The notes under the pieces are model-generated. The model was not told where the DNA came from. It searched no databases and worked only from the letters and a program-made list of their open reading frames with translations. The translations under genes were made by a program, and so were the position numbers. From Trema orientale (lineage: Eukaryota > Streptophyta > Magnoliopsida > Rosales > Cannabaceae), in NCBI GenBank assembly GCA_002914845.1, contig JXTC01000009.1, positions 317,509 through 381,508 of the forward strand: a stretch of DNA of 64,000 nt, read 5' to 3'. Shown here piece after piece: positions 1-12,128 of the stretch (positions are counted from its first letter, which is position 1; every line of letters starts with the position of its first letter).

Positions 1-599
1 TAAGTTTGGACACATTTTCCTCTATACATTTGAGGAAATTAGATGACATACTAATTTTTGAGATTTTTTTAAAAAAATATGGTATACGGAATCCCAAAAT
101 AATTTTTATACGACTTGTTTCAACTTTTTTTTTTTTTTCGTTTCTACGGCCTGACGTAATGTCAGGCTCCTCAAATTATAAAGAAATTAAAAATAAATAA
201 ATAGGTGTGTTAACAAGTGTGCGGAGCACTACGTGCTCAGCTTCCTAAGTAATGTTGGCGCCTGAAAACACGTCAGGCACTGACATCAACTCTTTATTTT
301 TTTAATCTTTTTGCTATGCAAATTATTTCTAATTTAAAAAAAAAAAATTTTTCCCATTAATTTTTTAAGGATATGCTCTATTTTTTGTTTTCAAATTTTT
401 GTAAGGATTTATTTTATATTTTTTTTCAGATTATGTTTAGGTTATAAAAACTTTGACATACGTTGCTTCAAACTATAAATTTATAATTTCTAAAATTCGA
501 AAATAGGCACACAAAATAGAAAATTAAATTATGAACAGTAAATGGCTTTTGGTAAAATAAAGAAAGATTAAATTATGTAGATTAAAATTAAAAAATAGA
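1..599. other. AT-rich intergenic sequence
   Basis: No gene or clear repeat is supported here. The stretch is AT-rich with long T and A runs. Short open frames in it have no recognisable protein features. Confidence 0.5.
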
Positions 600-1710
600 G
601 TTTACTATAGGATATCTTATTAGGTTACTCATGGTATTCGGCTACTATATTATCTAGGTACGTACGTATGAGGGTGAATTAGAGGAAAATTTTGAGTTTA
701 CTATAGGTATCTTACTCATCGTATTTGACTATTATATTACTTAGGTACATATGCGGGTGAATTAGGGGAAAAATTGAGTTTACTATAAGTATCCTATTTG
801 GTTACTCATGGTATCTTATTAAGTTACTTATGGTATCCAAGAATTAGAAGAAGTTCCTTAGTATAAAATTTACCTTAAGTATCCTTGTGGGTACCGTAAG
901 TATCACTATAGGATACCATCAGTATCCACGAATTGGAAGGGATGTTGGATGTTCCTCGTTGAAAAAAAAATACTATAGGCATTATATATAAGTATCCTTA
1001 TAGGTACTATAAGTATCTTATAAGGATATCTATGGTTTTCGGGTAAATTGGGAGGAAATTACTATAGGTCTATATATAAGTATTCTTGTAGGTACTATAG
1101 GTATCTTACAATGATACCTATAGTTTTCGGATAAATTGGGAGAAATAAAAGTTAGTGTAGATATTCTACTATGTTACTTATAGTATCCAAGATATAGAAT
1201 AGGAGTTGGAAGTTCTTCATTTCTATAAGGGAAAAAAAAAAAAGATACCAAAAGTATCCTAACAGGTTACTATGGTTTTCGGTATAGTTTTTGGTAAATA
1301 CGTAGAGAGTTGGGTGTGCCTCATTAAAAAGAAAAGGAAAATACTAGATTTTACAATAAGTATCCTATTATAATAGGTATCTAAGGTATTTAGAAAAATT
1401 GAGAGTATAGCTTAAGAAGTTACATTTGATATCATAATGGGTACTCCTTTTGTAAAATTTATTATAAGTATTCTTATAGGTACCATAGATATCATTGCAT
1501 GATACCAAATGTATCTATGAATTAGAAGGATGTTGAGTGTATCTCGTTATAAAACTTATTGTAGGTACCATAAGTATCTTACAAAGATACTTATGATTTT
1601 TGGGTAAATTATTGGAAAATAAAAATTACCGTAGGTATCCTACTATGTTACCTATAGTATCTGTGATATGGAATGGGAGTTCGGCCTCGAAAGTTCTTTA
1701 TTTCTACTGA
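600..1710. repeat. Degenerate tandem array of GTATC/GATAC words
   Basis: About 1.1 kb is built from diverged repeats containing words such as TACTATAGGTATC, GGTACC and AGTATCC. The clearest longer period is near 600-780, where a block of about 90 bp recurs: TTTACTATAG, then a GGTATC or GATATC word, a TATTATATTA-like stretch and GGGTGAATTAG. Later units are shorter and more scrambled. It has no coding potential. It looks like an old minisatellite or the internal repeat of a decayed transposon; I do not recognise the family. Confidence 0.6.
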
Positions 1711-1864
1711 AAAAAAAAAAAGATCACCACGGGTATAGAAATTCAATTAGCAACAAAAAAAGTCCACATGGGGCAAAACTAAAAAAAAAAGAAAAGAAAA
1801 GCTGATAAAGACACAGAAAAAGATAAAAAAACATAATATAAAAAAAAAACTAAATAACTAAAAA

Positions 1865-2036
1865 GGGGATGGCTACGGTAGGGGCGTCCTTACGTAGGGT
1901 CATGCCTTAATTATCGTTGGATGGGAATTTGTGGGAAATAACGGGAATCTGTGGAGAATCTATTTATATACAGATTCCCATCCAACGGTGAATAGACAGG
2001 GCCCTACGTAGGGGCGCCCCTACTGTAGACGCGCCC
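1865..2036 (+). mobile_element. 172-bp Mutator-like MITE, copy 1
   Basis: Left end GGGGATGGCTACGG and right end GTAGACGCGCCC are the edges of long imperfect terminal inverted repeats; each arm contains CCCTACGTAGGG-type palindromes. A perfect 9-bp duplication, AACTAAAAA, flanks it at 1856-1864 and 2037-2045. A 9-bp duplication with long TIRs and no coding sequence fits a non-autonomous Mutator-like element. Five more copies of exactly this length lie in the window. Confidence 0.88.
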
Positions 2037-2045
2037 AACTAAAAA

Positions 2046-3793
2046 TGATTAAAAGTAATAAAAAAATATAAAAAAATATAATATACATATGGTACTTCAT
2101 TGCAGGCCTGATGTGATACGCCTGTCCTAACTTCTATATTAATTTAATTTTTTTTTCAATTTGTGGCCTTACGCAATTTGACACACTCAAGCCGTATACT
2201 GAAAATTCGACAGTCGTATTTTTCTAAACGATAGCGTCGTCTGTCTGTATTTTTCAAGCTTTTGGGACTTGTCCGTATTTTTCAAAGAAGGATCCTTTTT
2301 TAACGTATTTCTCTAAAAACCCCCAGACATTTTGCTACAAGTTGGAGACTGTGGCTTTTAGTTTAGTTTGGGTCTAAAAATGGACATTCTCTTATCTAGC
2401 TCATATTTTTGAGAAATTAGCGCCTGATACCCGTTTTTAAAACTTATTTTCATAAATATCAATTTTTAATTTTTTTTTAAAAATACTTATTTTTATGGTC
2501 CACATTTCATATGCAAAATATGAGTGGTCCATATTTAAAATATAAATTTTATCCTTGAGTTACACATTTCATTTATAAAATATAAACGGTATACATTTAC
2601 AATATAAATATTTACTATGGTTTATATTTTTTATTATAAATTTGACCTATGACAGACATTTTAAAATATGGGCCAATTTTTAATGTAATTTTTATTCATA
2701 AAATGTAGACCATGGTATATATTATACATTTCATGTGCAACATAGTGATGGTCTATATTTCTCCAAAAAGGGGTATAAAAACGGGTATTTATAAAAATAT
2801 AATTTTGAAAATATGTATTTATAAAACTTTTCCCATCTTCTCCCCCACCCACCCCAACCCCCCAAAAAAAAAACCGGATTCCAAAGCTTTTATTTAGGAA
2901 TCTAAAATAAAGTAGTAGGAACCATAAATTTATAGCAGCATGAGGAAAATAATAGAGATGAAGAAGTAAGACCACACTTCAAATTATTGTAAATATTGTT
3001 GGAATTTTTAGTTCAAACATCGATTATGTTACCGTTAAATCAATGCATAAATTCAGTTTGCTTAGCCGGGGGAACATAAAGACTTTGGTACTATCAATTA
3101 TAGTTTTTGTTTTTTGTTAAATTCACCAAATTAAGGCAAATGTAGTGAGTAGCAAACCCGTTGTCCTTATCTTTCATGGTATTGGTTCTTGTTTCTTTCT
3201 GTATTATGATTTTTTTTTTTCCCCTGGTCTTTTACATCCTGTTTTTCTTGCTTTGTATGTGTATGGCTGGAAAAGTTTATGCTGTTTTTCTTCCTGTTTC
3301 TTTCTCTTTTTGATTGAGAGTAGTACAATTTTTCAAACGTTTTCCTTAATTATTCTTCTTCGTTCATTATGGCAAGGGATTGAGATCACCTGGCATAAAT
3401 TGACATCAATTAAAGGGCTAAACTGTGTTAAGTGTTAACTAGTGGACTCTCTTTACTAAGATGTTACGCTGAATTAAGTTGACAAGACATGGAATGAGAT
3501 AGCAATTTGACAGGTGATGGTCCCAAATTTTAATTTTCGAATTCTAAGACCATGCATCTGATCTAAAAACTCTATAAATTAACCGAACGAGCTTTAGCCC
3601 CTTCTGTTTTGTTCGTTATGGTATTACACAAAATATTTACTGAATAGTACCACTGTCTAATTACAAGTGAAATAAGAGACGTAACGAAAAAAGGAAAAAG
3701 ATATATAAGAATAGACATAAGCATCGTTATATGTCACAAGTCTCTGTCTAATTTAATATTACGTATGTCTACATACATATATATATATATATA
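2046..3793. other. AT-rich intergenic sequence with weak inverted repeat
   Basis: No gene is supported. Around 2425-2820 the words ATACCCGTTTTTA and TAAAAACGGGTAT occur in inverted orientation, with similar 'ggtccacattt' and 'tagaccat' blocks between them. This suggests a decayed foldback element whose limits are unclear. Confidence 0.4.
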
Positions 3794-3851
3794 GGAGATG
3801 GCTACGGTAAAGGCGTCTCTACGTAGGGTCATGCTTTAATTATCGTTGGAT
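3794..3851 (+). mobile_element. Truncated 172-bp-family MITE (left end only)
   Basis: The sequence from GGAGATGGCTACGG through TTATCGTTGGAT matches the first third of the 172-bp element. It then breaks off into (TA)n. There is no right end and no target duplication, so this is a fragment. Confidence 0.75.
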
Positions 3852-4102
3852 ATATATATTACTAATTAGCAAAATATGATTAATGAAATTAGCTCAGCGT
3901 CACAAAGGGACGACAGAAAGCTGCACATAGAGATGAAAGGGCCCTCTATCTGCCATTCAGCTCACGAGGGAATTAGCAGCAGAAACATCCACAAGCCAAG
4001 CATGTACAACTACAAGTCTCTTAAGTCTCGTTAAGAATAACTGGGCCATTTGTGTCTGCCTTCTGGGCTAGTTCATGGTAATACATTTTACAATATTATT
4101 GG

Positions 4103-4375
4103 GAGAAAAAGGACATGTGTAGGACTAATTTGGGCTAATATGACTTTTTTGTGCATTTTTCTAAAAATAACAATTTTAGGAGTGTCAATAATTTATTGAC
4201 CACAGTTCAAGAACATTTTTACTACAAAAAAAACTACTATTTAGGATTTTTTCATAGTCAAAAAGTTTTTGACCATAGATCAAGACATTATTGACACTCT
4301 AAAAATATTATTTTTGAAAAAAATGCACAAGAAAATCAATTCTCCCCAAGTTAGTTGTGTCCATGTCCTTTTCTC
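4103..4375. mobile_element. 273-bp MITE with 9-bp target duplication
   Basis: The ends GAGAAAAAGGACATG and CATGTCCTTTTCTC are inverted repeats that continue inward, with TGTGCATTTTT and ATTGACACTCTAAAA-type blocks mirrored. The perfect duplication TATTATTGG flanks it at 4094-4102 and 4376-4384. It has no coding sequence. The duplication length suggests a Mutator-like non-autonomous element of a different family from the 172-bp one. Confidence 0.75.
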
Positions 4376-4384
4376 TATTATTGG

Positions 4385-5863
4385 CCCTATATAGCACATA
4401 TAACCTTTAAAATTTATACATCGACAATATACTTATATATGCATAAAGGAATTTGCAGAGAAATTACCAAGTACCACGACCACCAACCCTAATCAATTGC
4501 AAGCTGAGTTGTTTAGGGTGGACCGTGGTCATGTGTTCAAGTCAACCGCAAGCATTTCAAGGACGGTGCATGGGAGTAGTGAAAAATGGGGCTTTCCTTC
4601 ATTAATAGCATCCTCCAAAACCGTTATTCAGACAAATTACCTGCTAAAAATGTTGTTCACTTGCTAAACTAGCACCGTAAACACAATATTAACCCTCCAT
4701 TTGTGTATAGGCAATGAAGCTTAATCTATATAATTCCTAACTTGATGATATATATATATATATATATATAGACGTGGGTGCATTCCCTTTTTCATTCATT
4801 CATTTTTTATTTTTTGGTGAAAAAAAGAAAAGAAATAAAAACTAAGCTAAGACTACTTGGCTTTTATGTTAAAGTAGTTAAGTAAAAGAAAACGAAAAAA
4901 AAGGATGGTGCGGGAAAGGAAAGAAATGTTACATTTAAATCGAAATATCACAGTTTGAGTGATATTCAACTCAATTTGTTTTCTGTTACAAATACAGGAA
5001 AACAATAAAACATGGCAATAAGTCTCAGACTTTGTTTCCTAACGCCAAAAGACAATATATATTCTGGACCTTTTAACCAATAATTCAGAATATGCTATAT
5101 TGCTATCTCTGCCATGCATGTGCTTATACAGCTCATACCCTCTTCCTCGTTGGGTCAGTGGCCCCAAAAATGTCTCAGCCTTTCCAGTTCATATTCTTGC
5201 TTTTATAGGGTATGACCTTTTCAGTACGGCATGTGTCCCACAATGTGCTTGTATATAAATAAATATAATAAAGTATATAAATAAATATAATAAACCTATA
5301 TATACTAAGAAATTGGATGGCTAAACATGATCCATATTGTTCAATGCTCATGGAGCAAAAGAATATATAATACTTATAAACAGGGCAAATGGTCCTATAT
5401 GTTCCACACTTATATATATATATATGTGTGTGAATATATTAATTATGCATATTAATAATATTGCTAGTCCCAAAGTTGTCCAACTCAGGCCCTTAGATGA
5501 TTGGATTCAAACCCAAAATAAAAGCCGCTTTCAACTTGTATAGTTCTAGATTATCCAAAAAAAAAAAAAAAAATGGTATAGTTCTAAGTGTGGGTGGTGA
5601 TACAAGGGACAACTATTTTGGGGTCATTAATAGGTGTGGTCCATATGCCCTTTATTAGTATCCCTCTTTCATTGGAAAAGTAAAACGAATGGGTCACCCT
5701 GCTTTGTGAGTCATTTTCTACGAATATAAATTAGAGTTGAAAAATGCTAGAACGCAAATTTGGCATAGGAATCATCTCTCGAGATTGTGAATATATAGGT
5801 TGTATAATTTGTATATATATAAAGAGAGAGAGAGTGAACTCAGTTTTCACATGAATATATATA
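4385..5863. other. Intergenic sequence, no gene seen
   Basis: AT-rich sequence with a (TA)n run at about 4747-4770, a (TA)n near 5410-5424, a short duplicated AATAAATATAATAAA block at about 5260-5295, and a (GA)n run at about 5822-5834. No coding region or RNA gene is supported. Confidence 0.5.
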
Positions 5864-6090
5864 GGCATCAATATTTTTTTTTAATCTATATATAGGTATT
5901 ATTTTGGCGAATGAAAATTTATCATGTATATTTTTATAGTAATAAAAAATAAGAGAGAAATAACATTAATGATACAAGTCTTTTTATGCACTTTATCATA
6001 ATCGTTGTATCACGATTAGATGATGATTTAATGACTAAAAAAAAAATACTTACACATAGTTAAAAAAAATACCTATTGAATTGGCAACTA
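5864..6090 (-). mobile_element. MITE of the CCAATCC-end family, copy A
   Basis: This shares its interior (ATTAATGATACA, GATGATGATTTAATGAC, and flanking poly-T/poly-A next to TACCTATTG) with elements at 36642-36882 and 45840-46087. The ends are GGCATCAAT and ATTGGCAAC in inverted form, and it sits in TATATA sequence, so the target duplication cannot be read. It is opposite in orientation to the copy at 45840. Confidence 0.6.
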
Positions 6091-6221
6091 TATATATATA
6101 GTTTTTTTAACACAAAAACCCCTGAATTCAGAATAATTTAGTAAAATTAACTCTGAACTTAATTTTTTAGAGCAAAACTTCGTGAAGTCCCCTAATATTA
6201 GTTTCTTAGAGAAGAAAGATA

Positions 6222-6996
6222 TTTATGTTAGTTTTTTTTTTTTTTTACAGTTAAGTTCTCATTCTTTTATTTGTGTCTTTTAAGTCCTTATTCTTATATT
6301 TTTGTTTTATGTTAATCACTTTTAATCAATTTTGTTCAAAATTGTTGTTAATTAACACTTGCTCAAAAGATACTCAGTACAGCAGGAGTTAAATTAGAAA
6401 CGAAGGAAAATTATTATTTGAAAAAAAAGAAGAGTTGGGATATCGTTTTCGTTTAAGACAGACGTAAGAAATTATAAAATTTTATATGGTTTAAATATGG
6501 ATTTACTTTGGTCTAAGTATTTATATATCTAGAAAAGATGTATATGCATGATATATATGAATAATTTGATTAAATTAAATATATATTGGAATTCTATATA
6601 AAATTTTGGCAATATATGCCTCATAAAATTGGAACGACAACATACAAATTTGCAATATATGTCCCATGAAATTAGAAATATATTGATATACCTCTCTTCT
6701 AAATATATATTAATTGTTGGACTAAAATAGATCTATACAGGAACCATATATAATTTTCCAATTTCTAACCTCTGTCTTAACGAAAATGGCTTTTTTTTTT
6801 AAATAATAATTTGCCTTTATTTCTAATTTTATCCCTGCTAAGATAAACATGTTTTAGGTAAGTGCTAATTAATGATAATATTGGATAGAAAAGAATATAA
6901 CGTGAAACAAAATTCTTAGCATGAGCACTTAAAAGTCGCAAATAAAAGAATGTGGATTTAACTGTAAAAAAAAAACTAACAGAAATACTTTTTTTT
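6222..6996. repeat. Large inverted repeat (about 280-bp arms)
   Basis: The left arm (about 6222-6505) and right arm (about 6725-6996) are imperfect reverse complements. Paired landmarks are GTTAGTTTTTTTTTTTTT and its complement before the N at 6997, CATTCTTTTATTTG versus CAAATAAAAGAATG, and GAAATTATAAAATT versus AATTTTCCAATTTC. A spacer of about 220 bp separates them. The transcript would fold into a long imperfect hairpin. The right end runs into a single N, so the outer limit is uncertain. Confidence 0.7.
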
Positions 6997-6997
6997 T
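6997..6997. other. Single N (assembly join)
   Basis: An unresolved base lies between a T run and (TA)n, exactly at the end of the right arm of the inverted repeat. It probably marks a gap closed to one N. Confidence 0.8.
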
Positions 6998-7260
6998 NTA
7001 TATATATACATTTCGGATAAGTATCTTTACTTTCATTTTACATGTTGGATTGGTGATTGAATACATAAGATACATAGGTCACGAGAGGAGGGATATATAT
7101 ACACTCAAAAGTCGAGTGTTCATTCTGGGATGTTCTTCTTCCCTAAATATATTATATGTCAAGGACTGTTGAAATTGATCATAAATGGCAAAATGCTTTA
7201 TGAAATGCTTGCTTTTCTCCTCTTTTGTTTTTCTTCTACCGGTTAATCTTATTTAGTAAT

Positions 7261-7623
7261 AAGGATAATATCACTTTTATACTTTGTATTTTGACACTTT
7301 ATTCAAATTATACTTTGTGTTTTGGTTATTATTAACATTAACCTTTAGATTTTTTTATCTGTTACAAATTTATACCCAGACACTTATTTAGGACAGTTAA
7401 TTTACTAAGAAGTTATTTAAAAATTTGAAAATAAATCATATAAAGCATGATCCGAGAATAAATTATTAAATCATCTTAGTAAATTAATTGTTCTAAATTA
7501 GTGTAAAGGTATATATAAATTTATAACAAATATTAAATTTAAAAGTTAATGTTGATAATAAACAAAAAAAAGATATAAATTGAATAAAATGTCAAAATAT
7601 AAGATATAAAAATGATATTATCC
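7261..7623. mobile_element. 363-bp long-TIR MITE, 9-bp duplication
   Basis: TIRs of about 100 bp start with AAGGATAATATCA on the left and end TGATATTATCC on the right; the inner blocks TATTTTGACA and TTAACATTAACCTTTA are mirrored. The perfect duplication TTTAGTAAT occurs at 7252-7260 and 7624-7632. It is non-coding, and its shape fits a Mutator-like MITE. Confidence 0.78.
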
Positions 7624-7632
7624 TTTAGTAAT

Positions 7633-10600
7633 ATTATGACTTACAAAGCTACGTTGTTGCTTTTACTACTAGATAACTTTTGTTGCCTATTAGAATTTTT
7701 AACCTTCAAAGTTCAAAGTGCTTCAGCGACCCATCTTATTCAATTTAAAAAAAATGATGAAATTTAAATAACTAGTTGGTAAGTTAAGCGCATAATATAT
7801 AGACAAGTTCTTAATTCTACAATTTATGCATTATCATGAAATTTGCTCTCTTCATTATTTTTTTTTCTTTTTTGGTTTTTTACAGTTTAAGCTACATAAC
7901 AATATCGTGAATCTAATAGTTCCAGGTTCCTATATTAATTATGTAATTTCACTCTCCAAGACTTCACAGAATCAAGGCGAAATTTAGATTTTTTTTTCTG
8001 CGGCCACGAAATTTCGGAGACTTTAAGCTATTTAGGAGTCAATTACTGACAAATTTTAGTGTTATACTATGCTCTCAATTCTCATATTTAAGGTTCGAAC
8101 TACCATATTAGTGTTACACTAATACGAATCAATCTTACACAATCGTGTCCGACCATGTTGGTACGGAATTTTTCGTCATTAAAAAAAAGCCGCCGAAATT
8201 TCTCGCATATAGTAAACATTTCAATTTGGAGTCACATTTTAAACTTGACAATGATAAGTAAAATAGATAGTGTTGAATAAGAAAATAGAGTGAGTAATCC
8301 TTTTTCCGTAAAAGGTATATGATGATAATTAATGGGCGATTCTACGTATGGTGAAAAATCATAAATTTTCTATAGTGATAAATATTTCTGAAACTTCAGA
8401 TTCGCATCAAATTTAAATACAATGTAATTTTTATATAATTTGACATTTAGAAATACACGGTTCTTGTTTCCTAGCTAAGACATGTATACCAACTAGTACA
8501 CACCATATTTTAGCCAAAAAAAATAAAAAAGAACAAAGCAAACCTAATAAAAAAGAATACAACAAAAAAGTACAAAAAAAAATCCGAATATTGAAGAATC
8601 CAAACATGTTGCCCTTGAAGAAATTTCATTGGTAAGTAGAGAATGCAATTGAGTCCAAACAAAGCGTGATGGGAGACTAAGGCACCAAGCAGCTACCTCT
8701 CTATAATCTTTTGTATCAATCATTTGCGTCGGTTTCTGAGTAAAGGGGCTGTATCCTGTAGGGTATCCTAATATCAAAACATTGGCATTCTCACTCCAAT
8801 AATGACCCACTGGCCAATGGCCAAACATCTCTTTATATATAGAGCGTAGACAAATATTGATGGGTCACATTTATGAAAAAAGCTCAAACTAATGTTTTTC
8901 AGGGATAATGATACAAAAGGTTGCTTCCAACAGCTTGGGCAGATGGGGCTATCTTGTAAGAATCTTTTGGATGAGAAGTGCTAAGTCCACTCTTTTTTTC
9001 AGACTTTACACTTATGGTCATTGTTCAACATATGGATTCCATCAACATGTCATCAATATATAATAGCGGAATTCACGTCTTAAGTATATTCTTCTTGTAC
9101 ATGTGAAGGCTTGTTCATATCTAATTTGCTTTAAATAACTTTTAAAATAACGTGTCTAATTATATTAGTTATACCATGTGGCACAGTCTTAGCATGTTGT
9201 TAACTACACTTATCTCTAACAATAAATTTTACAACTTCCACTATATTTGCCAAAAAAAAAAGGAAAAAAATTGAAACAAAAAATTTATTTATTAGAGATA
9301 CAAATCTAAGGGTTGACCGTTTAGTCCACATTACTAAATGTATATTAATTAGTGTCTTTATGGAGTAATTATGCATAGCAAAAGAGTTTCTTTTAAAATA
9401 CATATTTATAAAAAAAATTTATATTTTTAATTTATTTATAAAGTAGTCTTTCTCGATAATACTTGATTATACTCAATTACATACTTAATTACGCTCAACA
9501 CTATACCGACAATATAAAAGGACTATTTTGTAAATAATTTTAAATTTAGACTTTTGTTCAAAATTCACTTTCAAATAGTTCATTTCTCCAAAATTTTCCA
9601 TTGCAATGCAATGGACATTAGCGAGAGTTTGCGCAATATGAAGGCATGAAACAATGACAACAAAAACTACTGTTGTTATCTCGAATACATATTCGAATAT
9701 TTTACCGAAAAAGAAATCTATTTCTTTTTATGGAAATATTAATTGAAGAAGTTAGGAGTATGGGATTCTCGGTGTTTTCAATTAATGTTCAATGCTCTTT
9801 AATAAGTAAAACATACAAAACTAAGACCTGTATATTCCCTTTGTTACTAGATAGCAAATATATAGCAAAATAAATAGTTTGGGAGAATATCCCTCGAAAA
9901 AATATATTTTGGGAAAATACGTCTATCCCAAAGCCAAAGTTAATAATATGTAATCCAGGAAGAAGTCAATTTAGTAAGCACTATTTAATGCTCCAACTTT
10001 TAAAAGTTCACCAACTGCGAATCCTATGAAAATAAGTTAGAATAACAAACTAAAGACAAAGTAATTAACTATAAATTTCAGAATTTAGGGTTAAAATCTT
10101 GAGATATTCATATGAGCTTTATTATATCCGACTTTTGTCTCTGAACTAAGTGCTCCACGAACTCTTTTCTTGCATTGTGCTTGGTCCAAACGGTAAAACC
10201 GGTCAAGTTATTGTGAATGGAAATTAGAATTGGATGTTTCAAGTTTACTTTCCACGTGCTAGTTTTCACTCTGAAATTTGAAAACAAAATATAGAGAAAG
10301 AACACAAAATTTAGACCTCTCTTAAATTCAACCATTATAAAACTTCGGAGAACATAAATTAACGAACATTATCAATTTAATAATTTGAATTGATGTGTTC
10401 TAGAATGCAAATTTTGCGGTGAACTTTTGGCCCTACAGTAGTAATCTCAACATTAGGATTTGATATTTTTCTATGTTTGTTTAGTTCTGAGCTCCAGAGA
10501 TAATCATAATGTCCATTAGTTTCTAAAAAAAAAGTTGTCGAATTTAAATATTAAATTCCAGTTGTCCGCACGTTACACACATTTTATTAATTCAAGAGAA

Positions 10601-10639
10601 GAATCAAGATACCATTATATTGAAAAAAAAACCAATTAA
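7633..10639. other. Intergenic sequence, no supported gene
   Basis: Three kilobases of AT-rich sequence. A 94-codon minus-strand frame at 8544-8828 is the longest, but it resembles no family I know and ends in a low-complexity FFFVLFCC tail, so it is not called. No RNA gene or clear element boundary was found. Confidence 0.45.
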
Positions 10640-10845
10640 ATCTCACCATTAATAATTGGATTACATGCCATGAAACCAGCCCCTCCCCAAAAATAAAATA
10701 AAATAAAATAAAATCTCACCATTAAGAACTGGATTACACCACGAAACCACCAAAAAAAAAAAAAAAAACAAACAAACAAACTAGATCTCACCATTAAGAA
10801 CTGGATTACACCATGATGTAAACCACCAAAAAAAAAAAAAATGGT
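10640..10845. repeat. Three tandem copies of a ~60-bp unit with A-tracts
   Basis: The phrase TCTCACCATTAAGAACTGG, followed by ATTACACCA and a CCACCAAAAAA tract, occurs three times; the first copy reads TAATAATTGG instead. The copies are separated by A-rich runs ((AAAAT)n, poly-A, (AAAC)n). Confidence 0.75.
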
Positions 10846-10909
10846 TATGTCTTACTTTAATTATTGCAAAAAAATAAATGCATGCAGGACTTTATTAGTT
10901 TTATCCATT

Positions 10910-10989
10910 CAAGATCTTGCAGAAAAAGGTCATTAATATTGGATGCATAACAAGATCTTGCAGAAAAAGGTCATTAATATTGGATGCAT
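10910..10989. repeat. Perfect 41-bp tandem duplication
   Basis: CAAGATCTTGCAGAAAAAGG through GGATGCATAA occurs twice in a row with a 41-bp period (10910-10950 and 10951-10989). The copies appear identical, so the duplication is young. Confidence 0.9.
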
Positions 10990-11798
10990 AATTATGCCCA
11001 AATAGGTGCCCCACATAGTAATGATTCCCAAATCGAACTTCAAAGTGCAAACAAAGTTTCATTATTTAACTCATGATGAACTACATGACTTTGTCCAATC
11101 TAAATCTCAAGGCCTCTCAGCTTGGTGTAAGAGATCAATGTACAATACAATCAACAAACATTTTGATTAAATATTTGGAAAGTTGGGGCTGGACCAGTAA
11201 AATTATTCCAGGGATTCACTTTTTTGCAGGGTCAGATTCAATTTCAACTTTCAAGTATCTTATCAAAATAAATAAATAAAAATACTCAATTAATTTCAAG
11301 TATCCCATCAATACCCACCCCAAAAAAAAAAAGAAAAAAGAAAAAAAGAGCATCCCATCAATGATCAAACACAGCAGCCTAGCAAGCAATGCTTTGCCTT
11401 GCCTTGCAATTCAAAAGTCGAAAAGGAAATGATTAAAGAGCACCAAAAAAATGATGAAAAAAAGGGCCTTACAAGTTACAAGAGGGGTGGGGTGGGAAGG
11501 AGTGTAAAAAATTGTTTAGATGGGTCTAAATGATATAATACCGAGCATTAGGGTTTATCTTATTTTTAGTCACCGAACAATAATCCCGATTTTTAAAAAA
11601 AATCTTATTGTTAATTGGTCTCTAAATTATGTTTTCGTCTAAATTTTATTCCGAATATTCAAATTTCACTTTTTGTTATTTTGAATTAAATCTAATTTAA
11701 TTAGCTTTAATCCCTATAAACATGATTAATTTATTCAAATTGAGACTAGTTAGAAATCAAAATCGATAAAAAAGAATAAAATAATATAAAGGCAGCAG

Positions 11799-11935
11799 CA
11801 TATGACATTTAAAGACTCTAACAATGATCAAAACAAGACAATAACATAGTTCATAAACCAATAATCATATGACATTTAAAGACTCAATAACAATGATCAA
11901 AATAAGACAATAACATAGTTTATAAACCAATAATC
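11799..11935. repeat. ~67-bp tandem duplication
   Basis: CATATGACATTTAAAGACTC through CATAAACCAATAAT is repeated at an offset of about 67 bp, with a few substitutions and a small indel. The short minus-strand frame crossing it is not gene-like. Confidence 0.85.
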
Positions 11936-12128
11936 TAAAAGATTTTAAAGTCATGATAAAAATAGAATTTAAGTTATTTTTAGAGAGACAGAATAATATT
12001 AACGCGCTTAGCAATATGGTCCTGGATGCATGGAACAAGTCTAGCTTCATCCTCAAGTTAATTTTGTATAAAGGATGGAAATATCAACGTTCATGTAAGA
12101 ATCTGGAGTAGTATATCTTAATATATAT

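Noticed and set aside
8544-8828. 94-codon minus-strand open frame
   Set aside because: It matches no protein family I know, ends in low-complexity hydrophobic residues read from an A/T run, and has no splice or promoter context.
10640-10989. Possible CRISPR-like array of repeats
   Set aside because: Only two or three copies, with low-complexity A-tract spacers in a plant nuclear context; ordinary tandem duplication.
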